A DNA stretch of 64,000 bases from Streptacidiphilus rugosus AM-16 (GTDB taxonomy: Bacteria; Actinomycetota; Actinomycetes; Streptomycetales; Streptomycetaceae). The translations under genes and the position numbers were made by a program. Each line of letters begins with the position of its first letter. Positions within the stretch are counted from its first letter, which is position 1. Below the pieces are notes generated by a model. The model did no database searches. It saw only the letters and a program-made list of their open reading frames with translations, and was not told the origin of the DNA. Location: the NCBI RefSeq assembly GCF_000744655.1, contig NZ_JQMJ01000004.1:3100001-3164000 (forward strand), given 5' to 3'. Shown here one piece after another: positions 55,599 to 64,000 of this stretch.

Positions 55599-56057
55599 AT
55601 GTCCGACCGCGCCCCGGGCGCGCCCGCGCCCGTTCGTGTCGACCCGCGCGGGCCGCGTTTCGCCGCCGTGCTCACCTCTCTGGTCCTGCTCGTCGTGCTG
55701 GCCACCGGCAGCGGCGCGCTGCTCGCCGCGCAGGCGGTCGTGTTCGCCGTCGGGGCGGGCCTGGGCCTGCGCTACTCCCCCTACGGTTGGCTGTACCGAC
55801 GCCTGCTCCGGCCGCGGCTCGCGCCGCCCCGCGTGTGGGAGGACGAGCGGCCGCCGCGCTTCGCGCAGGCCGTCGGCTTCGGGTTCGCAGCCGTGGGGGC
55901 GGTCGGCTACCTCTCCGGCGCGACCTGGCTGGGCCTCGCCGCGACGGGGGCCGCTCTCGCCGCCGCGTTCCTGAACGCGGCCTTCGGCTACTGCCTGGGC
56001 TGCGAGATCTACCTGACCGCCGTCCGCGCCAGGGCCCGCCTCGGGCACCAGGTCTGA
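55599..56057 (+). CDS. DUF4395 membrane protein
   Basis: 152 aa with four hydrophobic segments (about 22-38, 41-57, 90-106 and 108-130). A CxxC pair, C132 and C135 (FGYCLGCEIYL), lies at the end of the last segment. DUF4395 proteins are repeatedly found with thioredoxin-like or sulfurtransferase genes, suggesting a membrane thiol-redox step. That is inference. The thioredoxin-like gene follows after 15 bp. Confidence 0.85.
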   Translation: MSDRAPGAPAPVRVDPRGPRFAAVLTSLVLLVVLATGSGALLAAQAVVFAVGAGLGLRYSPYGWLYRRLLRPRLAPPRVWEDERPPRFAQAVGFGFAAVGAVGYLSGATWLGLAATGAALAAAFLNAAFGYCLGCEIYLTAVRARARLGHQV

Positions 56058-56072
56058 GCAGGGAGGACGACG

Positions 56073-56501
56073 ATGATCGACCCGACCGGACTGGCCGTCG
56101 CCCTCGCCGTGCTCGCCGCGGCCACCGTGTTCGGCCTGCTGCGCGCCCGGCGCGACGGCAGGCTCCGCGCCGCGAGCGGGAGCGCCGCTCTCCGCTTCTC
56201 CGCGGACGAGCTCGGCGACGACCTGGGCGCACGCGCCACCCTCGTGCAGTTCTCGACGAGCTTCTGCGCGAACTGCCCGGGCACCCGTCGCCTGCTGGCC
56301 GAGGTCGCCGGAACGGCCGAGGGCGTCCGGGTGATCGAGATCGACGCCGAGTCCCGGCTGGATCTCGTCCGCCGGGCGGACGTGATGCGCACCCCCACCG
56401 TCCTGGTCCTGGACCGGGCCGGCCACCTGGTGCGTCGTTCCTCCGGCGCGCCCGGCCGCGCCGAGCTGCTGACCGCGGTCGAGCTGGCCACCGCGGTCTG
56501 A
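56073..56501 (+). CDS. membrane-anchored thioredoxin-fold protein
   Basis: 142 aa. An N-terminal span (LAVALAVLAAATVFGLL) anchors a thioredoxin fold with the redox pair C65 and C68 (FCANC in VQFSTSFCANCPGTRRLL) and a cis-Pro segment MRTPTVLVLD. The CANC sequence differs from the CGPC of thioredoxin, which would shift its redox potential. Co-transcribed with the CxxC membrane protein DUF4395, it may pass electrons to or from it. A GGGAGGA ribosome site precedes the ATG. Confidence 0.88.
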   Translation: MIDPTGLAVALAVLAAATVFGLLRARRDGRLRAASGSAALRFSADELGDDLGARATLVQFSTSFCANCPGTRRLLAEVAGTAEGVRVIEIDAESRLDLVRRADVMRTPTVLVLDRAGHLVRRSSGAPGRAELLTAVELATAV

Positions 56502-56519
56502 GCGGCAGGCGCTCCCGGC

Positions 56520-56888
56520 TCAGCGGTCCAGGTCGGTGATCTCCGCGGCGAAGACGGTGCCCAGCGGCTCGGGCCCGACGTAACGCTGGCAGTTGCACTG
56601 CTTCGTCTCGTAACGCAGCACCTTGCCGTCGGCGTCCCAGGCCGCGGGGGCCTGGACCTCCTCGTGGCACTTGCCCGAGGTGTCGTGCTTGGCGAGATGG
56701 TGCTCGCAGCCGCAGATCGGCACGGGCGGGCGGCCCGCCGCCTCCAGTGCGTCCTGCTTCCGCGTGGTGGCCTCGATCCGGGCCAGCTGGCGTTCGTGAC
56801 GGTTCTTCTGCGAACGCCGGACCGTGTCGCCGACCCAGCCGCCGCCACCCAGTACCAGCGGAATGAGCACCCAGACCCAACCGCCCAT
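56520..56888 (-). CDS. small membrane protein with Cys/His cluster
   Basis: 122 aa. One N-terminal span (WVWVLIPLVLGGGGWVG) is followed by a charged helix (~22-52), then a domain with C59, C61, H63, H64, H68, C74, C98 and C100 (CGCEHHLAKHDTSGKC and KQCNCQRY). This looks like a zinc site. It is a conserved Streptomyces hypothetical protein with no known function. ATG at 56888 has GAGGGA upstream and is preferred over 56906. It is convergent with the thioredoxin operon. Confidence 0.75.
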   Translation of the reverse strand: MGGWVWVLIPLVLGGGGWVGDTVRRSQKNRHERQLARIEATTRKQDALEAAGRPPVPICGCEHHLAKHDTSGKCHEEVQAPAAWDADGKVLRYETKQCNCQRYVGPEPLGTVFAAEITDLDR

Positions 56889-56990
56889 CGCTTCCCTCGC
56901 CCCCATGCCGTCCGCGCGCCGCGCGCCCGCGCGCGGTCCTGTCCGCAGCCTACCGGCCCGGACCAGCCGCGGAGAACGGCACGGCCGGGC

Positions 56991-57641
56991 CTAACCGGCT
57001 GCCGCGTCCCGGCGGGCGAACGCGGCGGCGAGGGCCGCGTCGGCCTCGGCCTCGGTCGTCGCGGCGAAGACCGGGTCCTCGCCACGCTCGTAGCCCCGGC
57101 CGTCGGCGCTCGCGACGGCCGCGTCCAGACCCATGATCGCGCCCAGGCCCATCGCCGGCATGTCGCCGTAGAGGCACTGGTAGGCGCCGGCCCTGATCGA
57201 GAGCATCTCGTGCCAGATGCCGACGGCACCGTTGCTCCTGAAGTACCGCTTCCAGAAGGCGTCCTGGGCCGGGCGGTGACCCCGCTCAGGGGCGTGCGCG
57301 AAGGCGCGGATGTCACCCGCGCGACGCCAGTACTGGACCACGGTGGCCTGGCCGGGGGCGGGACCCAGCAGCAGCCGGTAGCCGAGCAGACCGCTGTCCG
57401 CGTCGGCGGCGAGCTCGCGCAGCATGCGCGGCATCGCCATCAGCACGGGGAACCAGAAGCGCACCGCGCGCCAGCGGTTGACCCGCAGTCCGATCAGCAG
57501 GATCGCGACCGGTTCGTCGTTGACGGCGACGAAGCGGCCGCGCATCGGCCCGCGCCCGTACTCGGCCGTTCGGGGGCCGGGACGGGTCCATTCGGGACGG
57601 GCGAACAGGCGTATACCGTTGGCGATGTCGTTTCCACCCAT
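56991..57641 (-). CDS. DUF4188 domain protein
   Basis: A 216-aa protein of the DUF4188 family, related to dimeric alpha-beta-barrel (monooxygenase-like) folds. It shows NRWRAVRFWFPVLMAMPRML, LGYRLLLGPAPGQATVVQYW, RDAFWKRYF-like and GIWHEMLSIRAGAYQCLYGD segments. The activity is unknown. It is divergent from a MerR regulator gene, with a palindrome at 57646-57662 directly ahead of its ATG, so it is very likely the regulated target. Confidence 0.85.
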   Translation of the reverse strand: MGGNDIANGIRLFARPEWTRPGPRTAEYGRGPMRGRFVAVNDEPVAILLIGLRVNRWRAVRFWFPVLMAMPRMLRELAADADSGLLGYRLLLGPAPGQATVVQYWRRAGDIRAFAHAPERGHRPAQDAFWKRYFRSNGAVGIWHEMLSIRAGAYQCLYGDMPAMGLGAIMGLDAAVASADGRGYERGEDPVFAATTEAEADAALAAAFARRDAAAG

Positions 57642-57645
57642 GCAT

Positions 57646-57662
57646 GGATAGTCGCACTATCC
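57646..57662. promoter_or_regulatory. palindromic operator between DUF4188 and MerR genes
   Basis: GGATAGT-CGC-ACTATCC is a perfect 7-3-7 inverted repeat. It lies 4 bp from the DUF4188 ATG on one side and 37 bp from the MerR GTG on the other. It overlaps TA-rich elements that could be the -10 boxes of both promoters. MerR proteins bind such dyads in promoter spacers. Confidence 0.6.
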
Positions 57663-57699
57663 TTGCCGTCTGTCGACCCGTCAGAACGGAGATCTGTCC

Positions 57700-58347
57700 G
57701 TGCAGCTCTCGGAGTTGAGCGAACGCAGCGGGGTCTCCGTCGCCAGCGTCAAGTACTACCTGCGCGAGGGCCTGCTGCCCGCCGGCACACCCGTCAGCGC
57801 GCGGAAGGCCGACTACACCGAGGAGCACCTGCGCCGGCTGCGCCTGGTCAGAGCCATGCTGACGGTCGGCGGGATGTCCGTCGCGCAGGCGCGCGACGTG
57901 CTCGCCGTCGCCGAGGACCCGGCCTTCGGCCGGCACACCCGGCTGGGCGTCGCCCAGTACATGCTCCCCCCGCACGTCACGCCTCCGGCCGAGGACGCCC
58001 CCGAGCGGGACGCCTGGACCGCACTGCGGACGGAGGTGCTGACGCTGCTCCAGCAGGAACTCGGCTGGCGGATCCACGACGCCGCCCCCGCCCTGGACAC
58101 CCTCACCCAGGCCGTCGGCACCCTGCGCGCCCTCGGCTACCGCGCCGGCGCGGACCTGATCCGCCGCTACGCCGAGGCGCTGCACCCGATCGCGGACGCC
58201 GAGTACCAGGTCATCGAGGAGTTCCCGGTGCTGGAGGCGGCCATCGAGGCGACGATCGCCTACACGATGCTCTACGAGCCCGTGCTGCTCTCCCTGCGCC
58301 GCCTCGCCCACGAGGACGTCTCGGCCAGGCTCCACGCGGAGCCCTGA
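57700..58347 (+). CDS. MerR family transcriptional regulator
   Basis: 215 aa. The N-terminal MerR winged helix is LSELSERSGVSVASVKYYLR, EGLLPAGTPVSARKADYTEE, RLRLVRAMLTVGGMSVAQAR. A helical effector domain follows, with no Cys cluster for metal binding, so the signal is probably a small organic molecule. The start GTG at 57700 follows GGAGAT. The divergent DUF4188 gene is its likely target. Confidence 0.9.
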   Translation: MQLSELSERSGVSVASVKYYLREGLLPAGTPVSARKADYTEEHLRRLRLVRAMLTVGGMSVAQARDVLAVAEDPAFGRHTRLGVAQYMLPPHVTPPAEDAPERDAWTALRTEVLTLLQQELGWRIHDAAPALDTLTQAVGTLRALGYRAGADLIRRYAEALHPIADAEYQVIEEFPVLEAAIEATIAYTMLYEPVLLSLRRLAHEDVSARLHAEP

Positions 58348-58365
58348 CCGGTCCCGCGGACCGCG

Positions 58366-60006
58366 TCAGCGACCGGCCGAGAAGACCCGCTCGCCGCCGA
58401 CGAAGGTCTGCTCGACGCGGGTCGCGCCGATCTCCTTCGCCGGGACGGCGAACGGGTCGCGGTCGACGACGGTCAGGTCCGCGAAGGCGCCGGGGCGGAT
58501 GACACCGGCGTCTTCGAGGTGGTTCACGTGGGCGCTGCCCGCGGTGTACGCGGCGATCGCGGTGGTCAGGTCGAGACGCTGCTCCGGCAGGAAGACCTCA
58601 CGGTCGTCGCCGTGGTTGACCCGGTTCACCGCGACGTGGATGCCCTCCCACGGGTTCGGCGAGGAGACCGGCCAGTCGCTGCCGGCCGCCAGCGTCGCAC
58701 CGGCGCGCAGCAGGTCGCCGAACGGGTACTGCCAGGAGGCCAGCTCTCCGCCCAGGAAGGGGATGCAGAGGGCGTCCATCTGCGGCTCGTGGGCGGCCCA
58801 CAGCGGCTGCAGGTTCGCGATCGCGCCGAGCCGCGCGAAGCGCGGGACGTCGTCGGGGTGGACCACCTGGAGATGGGCGAGGTGGTGCCGGTTGTCGCGG
58901 TGCCCGTTGGCCTCGATCGCGGCCTCGACCGCGTCGAGCGCCTCGCGCACCGCGCGGTCGCCCAGCGCGTGGAAGTGGACCTGGAAGCCCAGCGCGTCGA
59001 GCTCGGTGACGTGCGAGCGCAGGGCGACGGGGTCCACGAAGCTCAGACCGGCGTTGCTCGTCGTGCAGCCGCAGGCGTCCTTGTAGGGGACGGTCATCGC
59101 GGCGGTGAAGTTCTCGGCGATCCCGTCCTGCATGATCTTGACGGACCCGGCGCGGAACCGGCCCGCCGTCAGCTTGTCGCGTCTCGCGACCAGCTCGGGG
59201 ATCTGCTCGGCGCCGCGCTCCCTGTCCCACCAGAGCGCGCCGTTGACGCGCGCGGTCAGCCGGCCGTCGGACGCGGCGGCGAGGTAGGCGTCGGAGACGT
59301 CGGGCTGCCCGTTGAAGACGCCGAGGATGGCGTCCTGCCAGGCGGTGATGCCGAGCGAGTGCAGGTGCGCCTGCGCGCGCAGCAGCCCCTTGACCCGGTC
59401 CTCGACCGTCGCCTTCGGCACCATCCGGGCGACCAGCACGGTCGCCCCCTCCTGCAGCATGCCGCCGGGCGTCCCGTCGGGCTCGCGCTCGATCCGGCCG
59501 TCGGCGGGGTCGGGGGTGTCGGCGGTCAGACCGGCGAGTTCGAGGGCGCGGGTGTTGGCCCAGGCGCCGTGGTGGTCCCTGTTGAGCAGGAAGACCGGCC
59601 GGTCGGGCACGATCTCGTCGAGCTGGGCCCGGCTGGGCAGCCCGCCGTCGAACGCCTCCATCGACCACCCGGCGCCGGTGATCCACGGCCGGGTCGGCTG
59701 CGCGGCGGCGTACTCGGCGATGCGGCGCCGGTACTCACCGAGGTCGGTGGCACCGGTCAGGTCGCACTCGCCCATCTCGACGCCGGCGTACACGGCGTGC
59801 ACGTGGGCGTCCTGAAAACCCGGCAGCAGGGCGCGTCCGCGCAGGTCGACGATCTCGGTGCCGGGGCCCGCGAGCTCCCGCAGGTCGTCGTGGCCGACGG
59901 CGAGAACCCGCCCGTTGCGGACGGCGACGGCGGTCGCGCGGGTCCGCGCGGCGTCCATCGTCAGAACGGGGCCGCCCACGAAGAGGATGTCGATGTCGTT
60001 CGCCAT
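58366..60006 (-). CDS. amidohydrolase family protein (YtcJ-like)
   Basis: A 546-aa protein of the metal-dependent amidohydrolase superfamily, amidohydrolase 3 / exoenzyme-regulatory type. The first metal ligands are in LLPGFQDAHVHAVY (HxH). Later motifs are SVKIMQDGIAENFTA, FQVHFHALGDRAVREALDAV, HHLAHLQVV and the Asp in AAGSDWPVSSPNPWEG. The substrate is unknown. The ATG at 60006 has GGGGAG 5-10 nt upstream. An in-frame start at 60099 is rejected. Confidence 0.88.
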   Translation of the reverse strand: MANDIDILFVGGPVLTMDAARTRATAVAVRNGRVLAVGHDDLRELAGPGTEIVDLRGRALLPGFQDAHVHAVYAGVEMGECDLTGATDLGEYRRRIAEYAAAQPTRPWITGAGWSMEAFDGGLPSRAQLDEIVPDRPVFLLNRDHHGAWANTRALELAGLTADTPDPADGRIEREPDGTPGGMLQEGATVLVARMVPKATVEDRVKGLLRAQAHLHSLGITAWQDAILGVFNGQPDVSDAYLAAASDGRLTARVNGALWWDRERGAEQIPELVARRDKLTAGRFRAGSVKIMQDGIAENFTAAMTVPYKDACGCTTSNAGLSFVDPVALRSHVTELDALGFQVHFHALGDRAVREALDAVEAAIEANGHRDNRHHLAHLQVVHPDDVPRFARLGAIANLQPLWAAHEPQMDALCIPFLGGELASWQYPFGDLLRAGATLAAGSDWPVSSPNPWEGIHVAVNRVNHGDDREVFLPEQRLDLTTAIAAYTAGSAHVNHLEDAGVIRPGAFADLTVVDRDPFAVPAKEIGATRVEQTFVGGERVFSAGR

Positions 60007-60116
60007 GCGGTCTCCCCCAGTCAACGGCGTTGTCACCGCCCAACATGCTAACCGCAACCATCCCCCGGCCTGCGCAGACACCCCCTCGGGGAGACTCACT
60101 CACCCGAGGAACCAGG
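60007..60116. other. promoter-side gap of the amidohydrolase gene
   Basis: This is the first part of the 351-bp gap 60007-60357. It should hold the leftward promoter of the amidohydrolase gene, but I cannot point to convincing -35/-10 boxes. The remainder is occupied by members of the palindrome family. Confidence 0.4.
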
Positions 60117-60258
60117 CAGGTGCTCAGGGGCGCGAGGAACTGCGCGAGAAACCACCCGAGGTGGATGGCCCTGCGCGTTGAGGACCATCCGTATGCGGGT
60201 GGCTTGTCGCGCACGCAGTTGATCAAGCAGAGCCTCGCGCCCCTGAGGTGGTGCAACT
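60117..60258. repeat. long intergenic palindrome, copy E (TGATCA subtype)
   Basis: ~142 bp. The left arm is GGGGCGCGAGGAACTGCGCG, AAACCACC and GGTGGATGGCCCT. The right arm is GAGGACCATCCG, GGGTGGCTTGTCGCGC, then ACGCAGTTGATCAAGCAGAG and CTCGCGCCCCTGAGGTGG. It has the same TGATCA block as copies B and C. Confidence 0.88.
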
Positions 60259-60292
60259 GGCCCTCTGCTCGAAGACGCCGCGCCGGCGCGCC

Positions 60293-60330
60293 AGAGGCGC
60301 GCAGTTCCCCGCGCCCCTTGAGGTTGCCAC
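60293..60330. repeat. single arm of the palindrome family
   Basis: AGAGGCGCGCAGTTCCCCGC and GCCCCTTGAGGTTGCCAC form one outer arm with no partner, ~35 bp after the complete copy E and just before the dipeptidase stop. The same full-plus-half arrangement is at 32175-32387. Confidence 0.7.
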
Positions 60331-60357
60331 GAGCCCGCCGTCGCGAAGCGTGCCGGT

Positions 60358-61551
60358 TCAGGCGTCCAGCTGCTCGATCGTCGCGATCGAAGGGGTCTGC
60401 GCACGCAGGTCGCGGGCGACGACCTCCGCGTCGCGGAGGACGCGGACCGCGTTGCCCCAGGTGAGCTTGGCGAGGTCCGCGCGGGACCAGCCGCGCCGCA
60501 TCAGCTCGGCGATCAGGTTCGGGTAGCCCGCCACGTCGTCCAGGCCCTGCGGGGTGAACGCCGTGCCGTCGTAGTCGCCGCCGACGCCCACGTGGTTGAC
60601 GCCGGCCACCTCACGCATGTGATCGAGGTGGTCGGCGACCGTCGCCTCCGTCGCGACCGGGCGCGGGTTCGCCGCCTCGAACTCCGCCTGGACCGCGAGC
60701 CCGGCCGGCGAGAGGTCCAGCGGGTGGAAGCCGTGCTCGACCATGTTCGCGTCCGCGTCCTGCGTCCAGGAGACCGCCGCGGGCAGCACGAACTTCGGCA
60801 CGAAGGTCGCCATCGCCACGCCGCCGTTCGCCTGCAGCTGCGCCAGGACGTCGTCCGGGATGTTGCGGGGGTGGTCGCAGACCGCGCGCGCGGAGGAGTG
60901 CGAGAAGATCACCGGCGCCCGGGTCACCCGCAACGCCGACCGCATCGTCTCCGCGGACACGTGCGAGAGGTCGACCAGCATGCCGAGGCGGTTCATCTCA
61001 CGGACGACCTCCTCGCCGAAGCGGGTCAGGCCGCCGGCCTTCGGTTCGTCCGTCGCCGAGTCCGCCCACGCGGTGTTGTCGTTGTGGGTGAGCGTCATGT
61101 ACCGCACGCCCAGCGTGTGCAGCGCCCGCAGCGTGGCCAGCGAGTTGTTGATGGAGTGACCGCCCTCGGCCCCCAGCAGCGAGGCGATCCGGCCCCTGGC
61201 CCGCGCCTGCTCCATGTCGTCCGCGCTCAGCGCCAGCCGCAGCCGGTCCGGGTAGCGGTCGACCAGCGTGTGGACGCAGTCGATCTGCTCCAGCGTCGCG
61301 CTGACCGCGTCGTCCCCGGCCAGGCTCGAGGGGACGTAGACGGACCAGAACTGCGCACCGACCCCGCCGGCACGCAGCCGGGCGAGGTCGGTGTGCAGGT
61401 GGGCGCGCTGGTCGGTGCTGATGTCACGCCGGGTCAGGTCGTAGCCGACCTGCTCGCGGAGCTTCCACGGCAGGTCGTTGTGGCCGTCCACGATCGGGTA
61501 CTCGGCGAGCAGGCTCCGCGCCTGCTCCAGCAGCTCCGCCGACTGCGTCAC
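60358..61551 (-). CDS. membrane dipeptidase (peptidase family M19)
   Basis: A 397-aa renal-dipeptidase-type enzyme that hydrolyses dipeptides. The binuclear zinc site is indicated by [14 protein letters not shown] (HxD), the bridging Glu in [15 protein letters not shown], His in [17 protein letters not shown] and GVGGDYDGT near the C-terminus. No signal peptide is present, so it is probably cytoplasmic despite the family name. The GTG at 61551 is 5 bp after the purE stop, so it is the last gene of the purK-purE operon. Confidence 0.93.
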   Translation of the reverse strand: MTQSAELLEQARSLLAEYPIVDGHNDLPWKLREQVGYDLTRRDISTDQRAHLHTDLARLRAGGVGAQFWSVYVPSSLAGDDAVSATLEQIDCVHTLVDRYPDRLRLALSADDMEQARARGRIASLLGAEGGHSINNSLATLRALHTLGVRYMTLTHNDNTAWADSATDEPKAGGLTRFGEEVVREMNRLGMLVDLSHVSAETMRSALRVTRAPVIFSHSSARAVCDHPRNIPDDVLAQLQANGGVAMATFVPKFVLPAAVSWTQDADANMVEHGFHPLDLSPAGLAVQAEFEAANPRPVATEATVADHLDHMREVAGVNHVGVGGDYDGTAFTPQGLDDVAGYPNLIAELMRRGWSRADLAKLTWGNAVRVLRDAEVVARDLRAQTPSIATIEQLDA

Positions 61552-61556
61552 GGTGC

Positions 61557-62089
<533 letters not shown>

Positions 62090-62093
<4 letters not shown>

Positions 62094-63229
62094 TCTGTGA
62101 TGTCCCCTCGGAGGTAGGCGGCGGCGTGACGGGCGCGTTCGCGCACGTCGTCCAGATCGTCGCCGAAGACTGTGACGTGGCCCACCTTACGGCCGGGCTT
62201 CACGTCCTTGCCGTACATGTGGATGCGCAGCCCGGGGTCGCGCGCCATGCAGTGCAGGTACGCGCTGTACATGTTCGGGTAGTCGCCGCCGAGCACGTTC
62301 ACCATGACCGTCCAGGGCTGCCGCGGCCGCGGGTCGCCCAGCGGCAGGTCGAGCACGGCCCGGACGTGGTTCTCGAACTGCGAGGTGACCGCGCCGTCGA
62401 TGCTCCAGTGGCCGGAGTTGTGCGGACGCATGGCGAGCTCGTTGACGAGCACCCGGCCGTCGCGGGTCTCGAAGAGCTCCACGGCCAGGTGGCCGGTGAT
62501 GTCCAGCTCGCCCGCGATCCGCAGCGCCAGCGCCTGGGCCTCGGCGGCGAGCGCGTCGGACAGCTCGGGCGCCGGGGCGGTGACCTCGTGGCAGATGCCG
62601 TTGACCTGCACGGACTCGACGACCGGGTACGCCACGGCCTGCCCGTGCGGGGAGCGCACGACATCGGCGGCGAGCTCCCTGACGAAGTCGACCTTCTCCT
62701 CGGCGAGCACCGGCACCCCGGCCAGGAACGGCTGGGCGGCCTCGGTCTCGTCCGCGACGACCCAGACGCCCTTGCCGTCGTACCCCCCGCGGGTGGTCTT
62801 CAGCACGACGGGGTAGCCCTCACCCTCCTGGGCGAACTTCGTCACGTCGGCGGGGTCGGCGACCAGGCGGTGCCGGGGGCAGGGCGCGCCGATGGCGTCG
62901 AGCCTGGCCCGCATCATGCCCTTGTCCTGGGCGAAGACCAGCGCGTCGGGGCCGGGGCGGAAGACGACGCCTTCCGCCTGCAGCGTGCGCAGGTGCTCGG
63001 TCGGCACGTGCTCGTGGTCGAACGTGATCACGTCACAGCCCGCCGCGAAGCGGCGCAGCGTGTCGAGATCGCGGTAGTCGCCGAGCACGACGTCACCGAC
63101 GACCAGGGACGCCGAGTCCTGCGGCGTGTCCGCCAGCAGCTTGAACCGCACGCCGAGCGGGATCGCCGCGTCGTGCGCCATTCGGGCAAGCTGCCCGCCA
63201 CCGATCATGCCAACCACGGGAAAAGTCAC
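62090..63229 (-). CDS. purK: N5-carboxyaminoimidazole ribonucleotide synthase
   Basis: ATP-grasp enzyme that carboxylates aminoimidazole ribonucleotide with bicarbonate. 379 aa. Features are [30 protein letters not shown], the ATP-binding [38 protein letters not shown] and [17 protein letters not shown]. The GTG at 63229 is chosen because TATCCT (63241-63236 on the minus strand) stands 6 nt upstream, consistent with a leaderless mRNA, and the family begins just before VVGMIGGGQ. It is coupled to purE. Confidence 0.96.
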
Positions 63230-63399
63230 ATGGCCAGGATATCGGTCCCGGAATGAACGGATCCGCGCAGGCCACAGATGGTGCGAATCGGACAGGCTTC
63301 CGCGAAGATTTAACAAGAGAAGTATTTGTCACACCGGAGTGCGCTATATCGTCGTCGAGAACACCCCCACGCGCTCCGACAGCAGAGACGGACCCAGCC

Positions 63400-63927
63400 A
63401 TGACCGCAACCCCCCTCGGTGGCGACCGTACGCCCGGTACGCTGCGCCGCCTGCTGAACGAGGTGGCGAAGTTCGGCATCGTCGGGATATCGGGTGTGGT
63501 GATCCAGCTGATGGCCCTCGCGGTCCTGCTGGACTTCATGCAGACGGTCCGCGCGAACATCGTGGCGACGTTGATCGCGATCGCGACCAACTACGTCGGC
63601 TACCGCTACTGGGTCTACCGCGACACGGACAAGAAGACCCGCTCGCGGGAGATCACGCTGTTCCTGATCTTCAGCGGCGTCGGCCTGGTGATCCAGAACG
63701 GCGTGCTCTACGCGCTGACGTACGGCCTGGACTTCCACACCAAGCTGGAGAACATGATCTGCAGCATGGTCGGTATCGGCGTGGCCACGCTCTTCCGGTT
63801 CTGGGCCTACCGCACCTGGGTCTTCAAGAACGGCGTCCCGCAGGCCGAGGCGGCGATCGAAGCCGCGGAACAGATCCTCGCCGCGGAACACGTCCACCGC
63901 GCACCGGCGTACCGCTCCGGCTCCTGA
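63400..63927 (+). CDS. GtrA family membrane protein
   Basis: A 175-aa protein with four spans: FGIVGISGVVIQLMALAVLL, ANIVATLIAIATNYVGYRYW, TLFLIFSGVGLVIQNGVLYA and a fourth ending FRFWAYRTWVFKNG, the classic GtrA pattern. GtrA-like proteins are thought to flip polyprenyl-phosphate sugars across the membrane for surface glycans. ATG at 63400 is preferred, as upstream extensions lack a ribosome site. It is divergent from purK. The gap 63230-63399 is lower in GC and should hold its promoter. Confidence 0.88.
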   Translation: MTATPLGGDRTPGTLRRLLNEVAKFGIVGISGVVIQLMALAVLLDFMQTVRANIVATLIAIATNYVGYRYWVYRDTDKKTRSREITLFLIFSGVGLVIQNGVLYALTYGLDFHTKLENMICSMVGIGVATLFRFWAYRTWVFKNGVPQAEAAIEAAEQILAAEHVHRAPAYRSGS

Positions 63928-64000
63928 GGTAGTCGCACCACCCCAGGGGCGCGCGGGCGCGAGCCCTTGAGCGGAGAGACGGCTGCACTTCCCCGGGGGC
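63928..64000. repeat. palindrome family, copy F (partial, cut by window end)
   Basis: Directly after the GtrA stop, GAGGTAGTCGCACCACCCC and AGGGGCGCGCGGGCGCGAGC resemble an outer end plus a diverged arm of the family. The rest is outside the window, so the subtype cannot be assigned. Confidence 0.5.

Overview
The window is high-GC actinobacterial chromosome, almost certainly a member of the Streptomycetaceae (Streptomyces, Kitasatospora or Streptacidiphilus). The evidence is a Streptomyces-type 16S rRNA and tRNA-free 16S-23S spacer, a textbook WhiB sporulation regulator, an iron box of the DmdR1/IdeR type, many GTG starts, and a gene order (ahcY, manA, manB, whiB, F420 genes, LCP genes, purE/purK) that I recognise as Streptomyces core-chromosome synteny. 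I see no prophage, insertion sequence, CRISPR array, tRNA or biosynthetic gene cluster.

Layout. 1-4140: an rRNA operon read leftward (23S truncated by the window edge, spacer, 16S, leader and promoter region). 4.2-14 kb: a hypothetical gene, ahcY, a rightward trio with tandem YbjQ domains, then a leftward mannose-activation block (manA, an SIS-domain protein, a free-standing Trm112-like protein, manB, DUF3499). 14-25.9 kb: envelope and developmental genes (a 1323-residue membrane glycosyltransferase with a Tyr/Gln/Gly-rich tail, whiB, cysteine dioxygenase, a GT-C mannosyltransferase, a lipoprotein, a methyltransferase and a GT2-DUF2064 fusion). 26-32 kb: a two-component system, a cupin, a sugar epimerase and the F420 genes fbiA/fbiB. 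32-42 kb: a DNA glycosylase, a TIGR03089 protein, four LytR-CpsA-Psr (LCP) ligases with a separate LytR_C protein, and a GT2. 42-52.8 kb: transport (an iron-box ZIP carrier; a GntR-controlled ABC importer; SMR, LtrA and NCS2 proteins). 52.8-64 kb: UDP-glucose dehydrogenase, a DUF4395/thioredoxin operon, a MerR/DUF4188 pair, hydrolases, purE/purK and a GtrA protein.

How the genes fit together. ManA and ManB supply mannose-1-phosphate, the large GT2, the GT-C enzyme, GtrA and the epimerase handle sugar transfer or modification, UDP-glucose dehydrogenase makes UDP-glucuronate, and the LCP proteins attach finished polymers to peptidoglycan. FbiA and FbiB build cofactor F420.

Most noteworthy: two very short upstream ORFs with TGT cysteine codons stand about 50 nt ahead of sulfur/thiol genes (cysteine dioxygenase at 21165 and DUF4395/thioredoxin at 55599). 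Their R17, S20, A21 and C23 residues are in register, suggesting a common cysteine-sensing attenuation system. Other signals are a family of ~125-140 bp intergenic palindromes in two subtypes, a perfect 7-3-7 operator in the MerR/DUF4188 gap, a candidate GntR operator, and many -10 boxes 6-10 nt from start codons, implying leaderless mRNAs.
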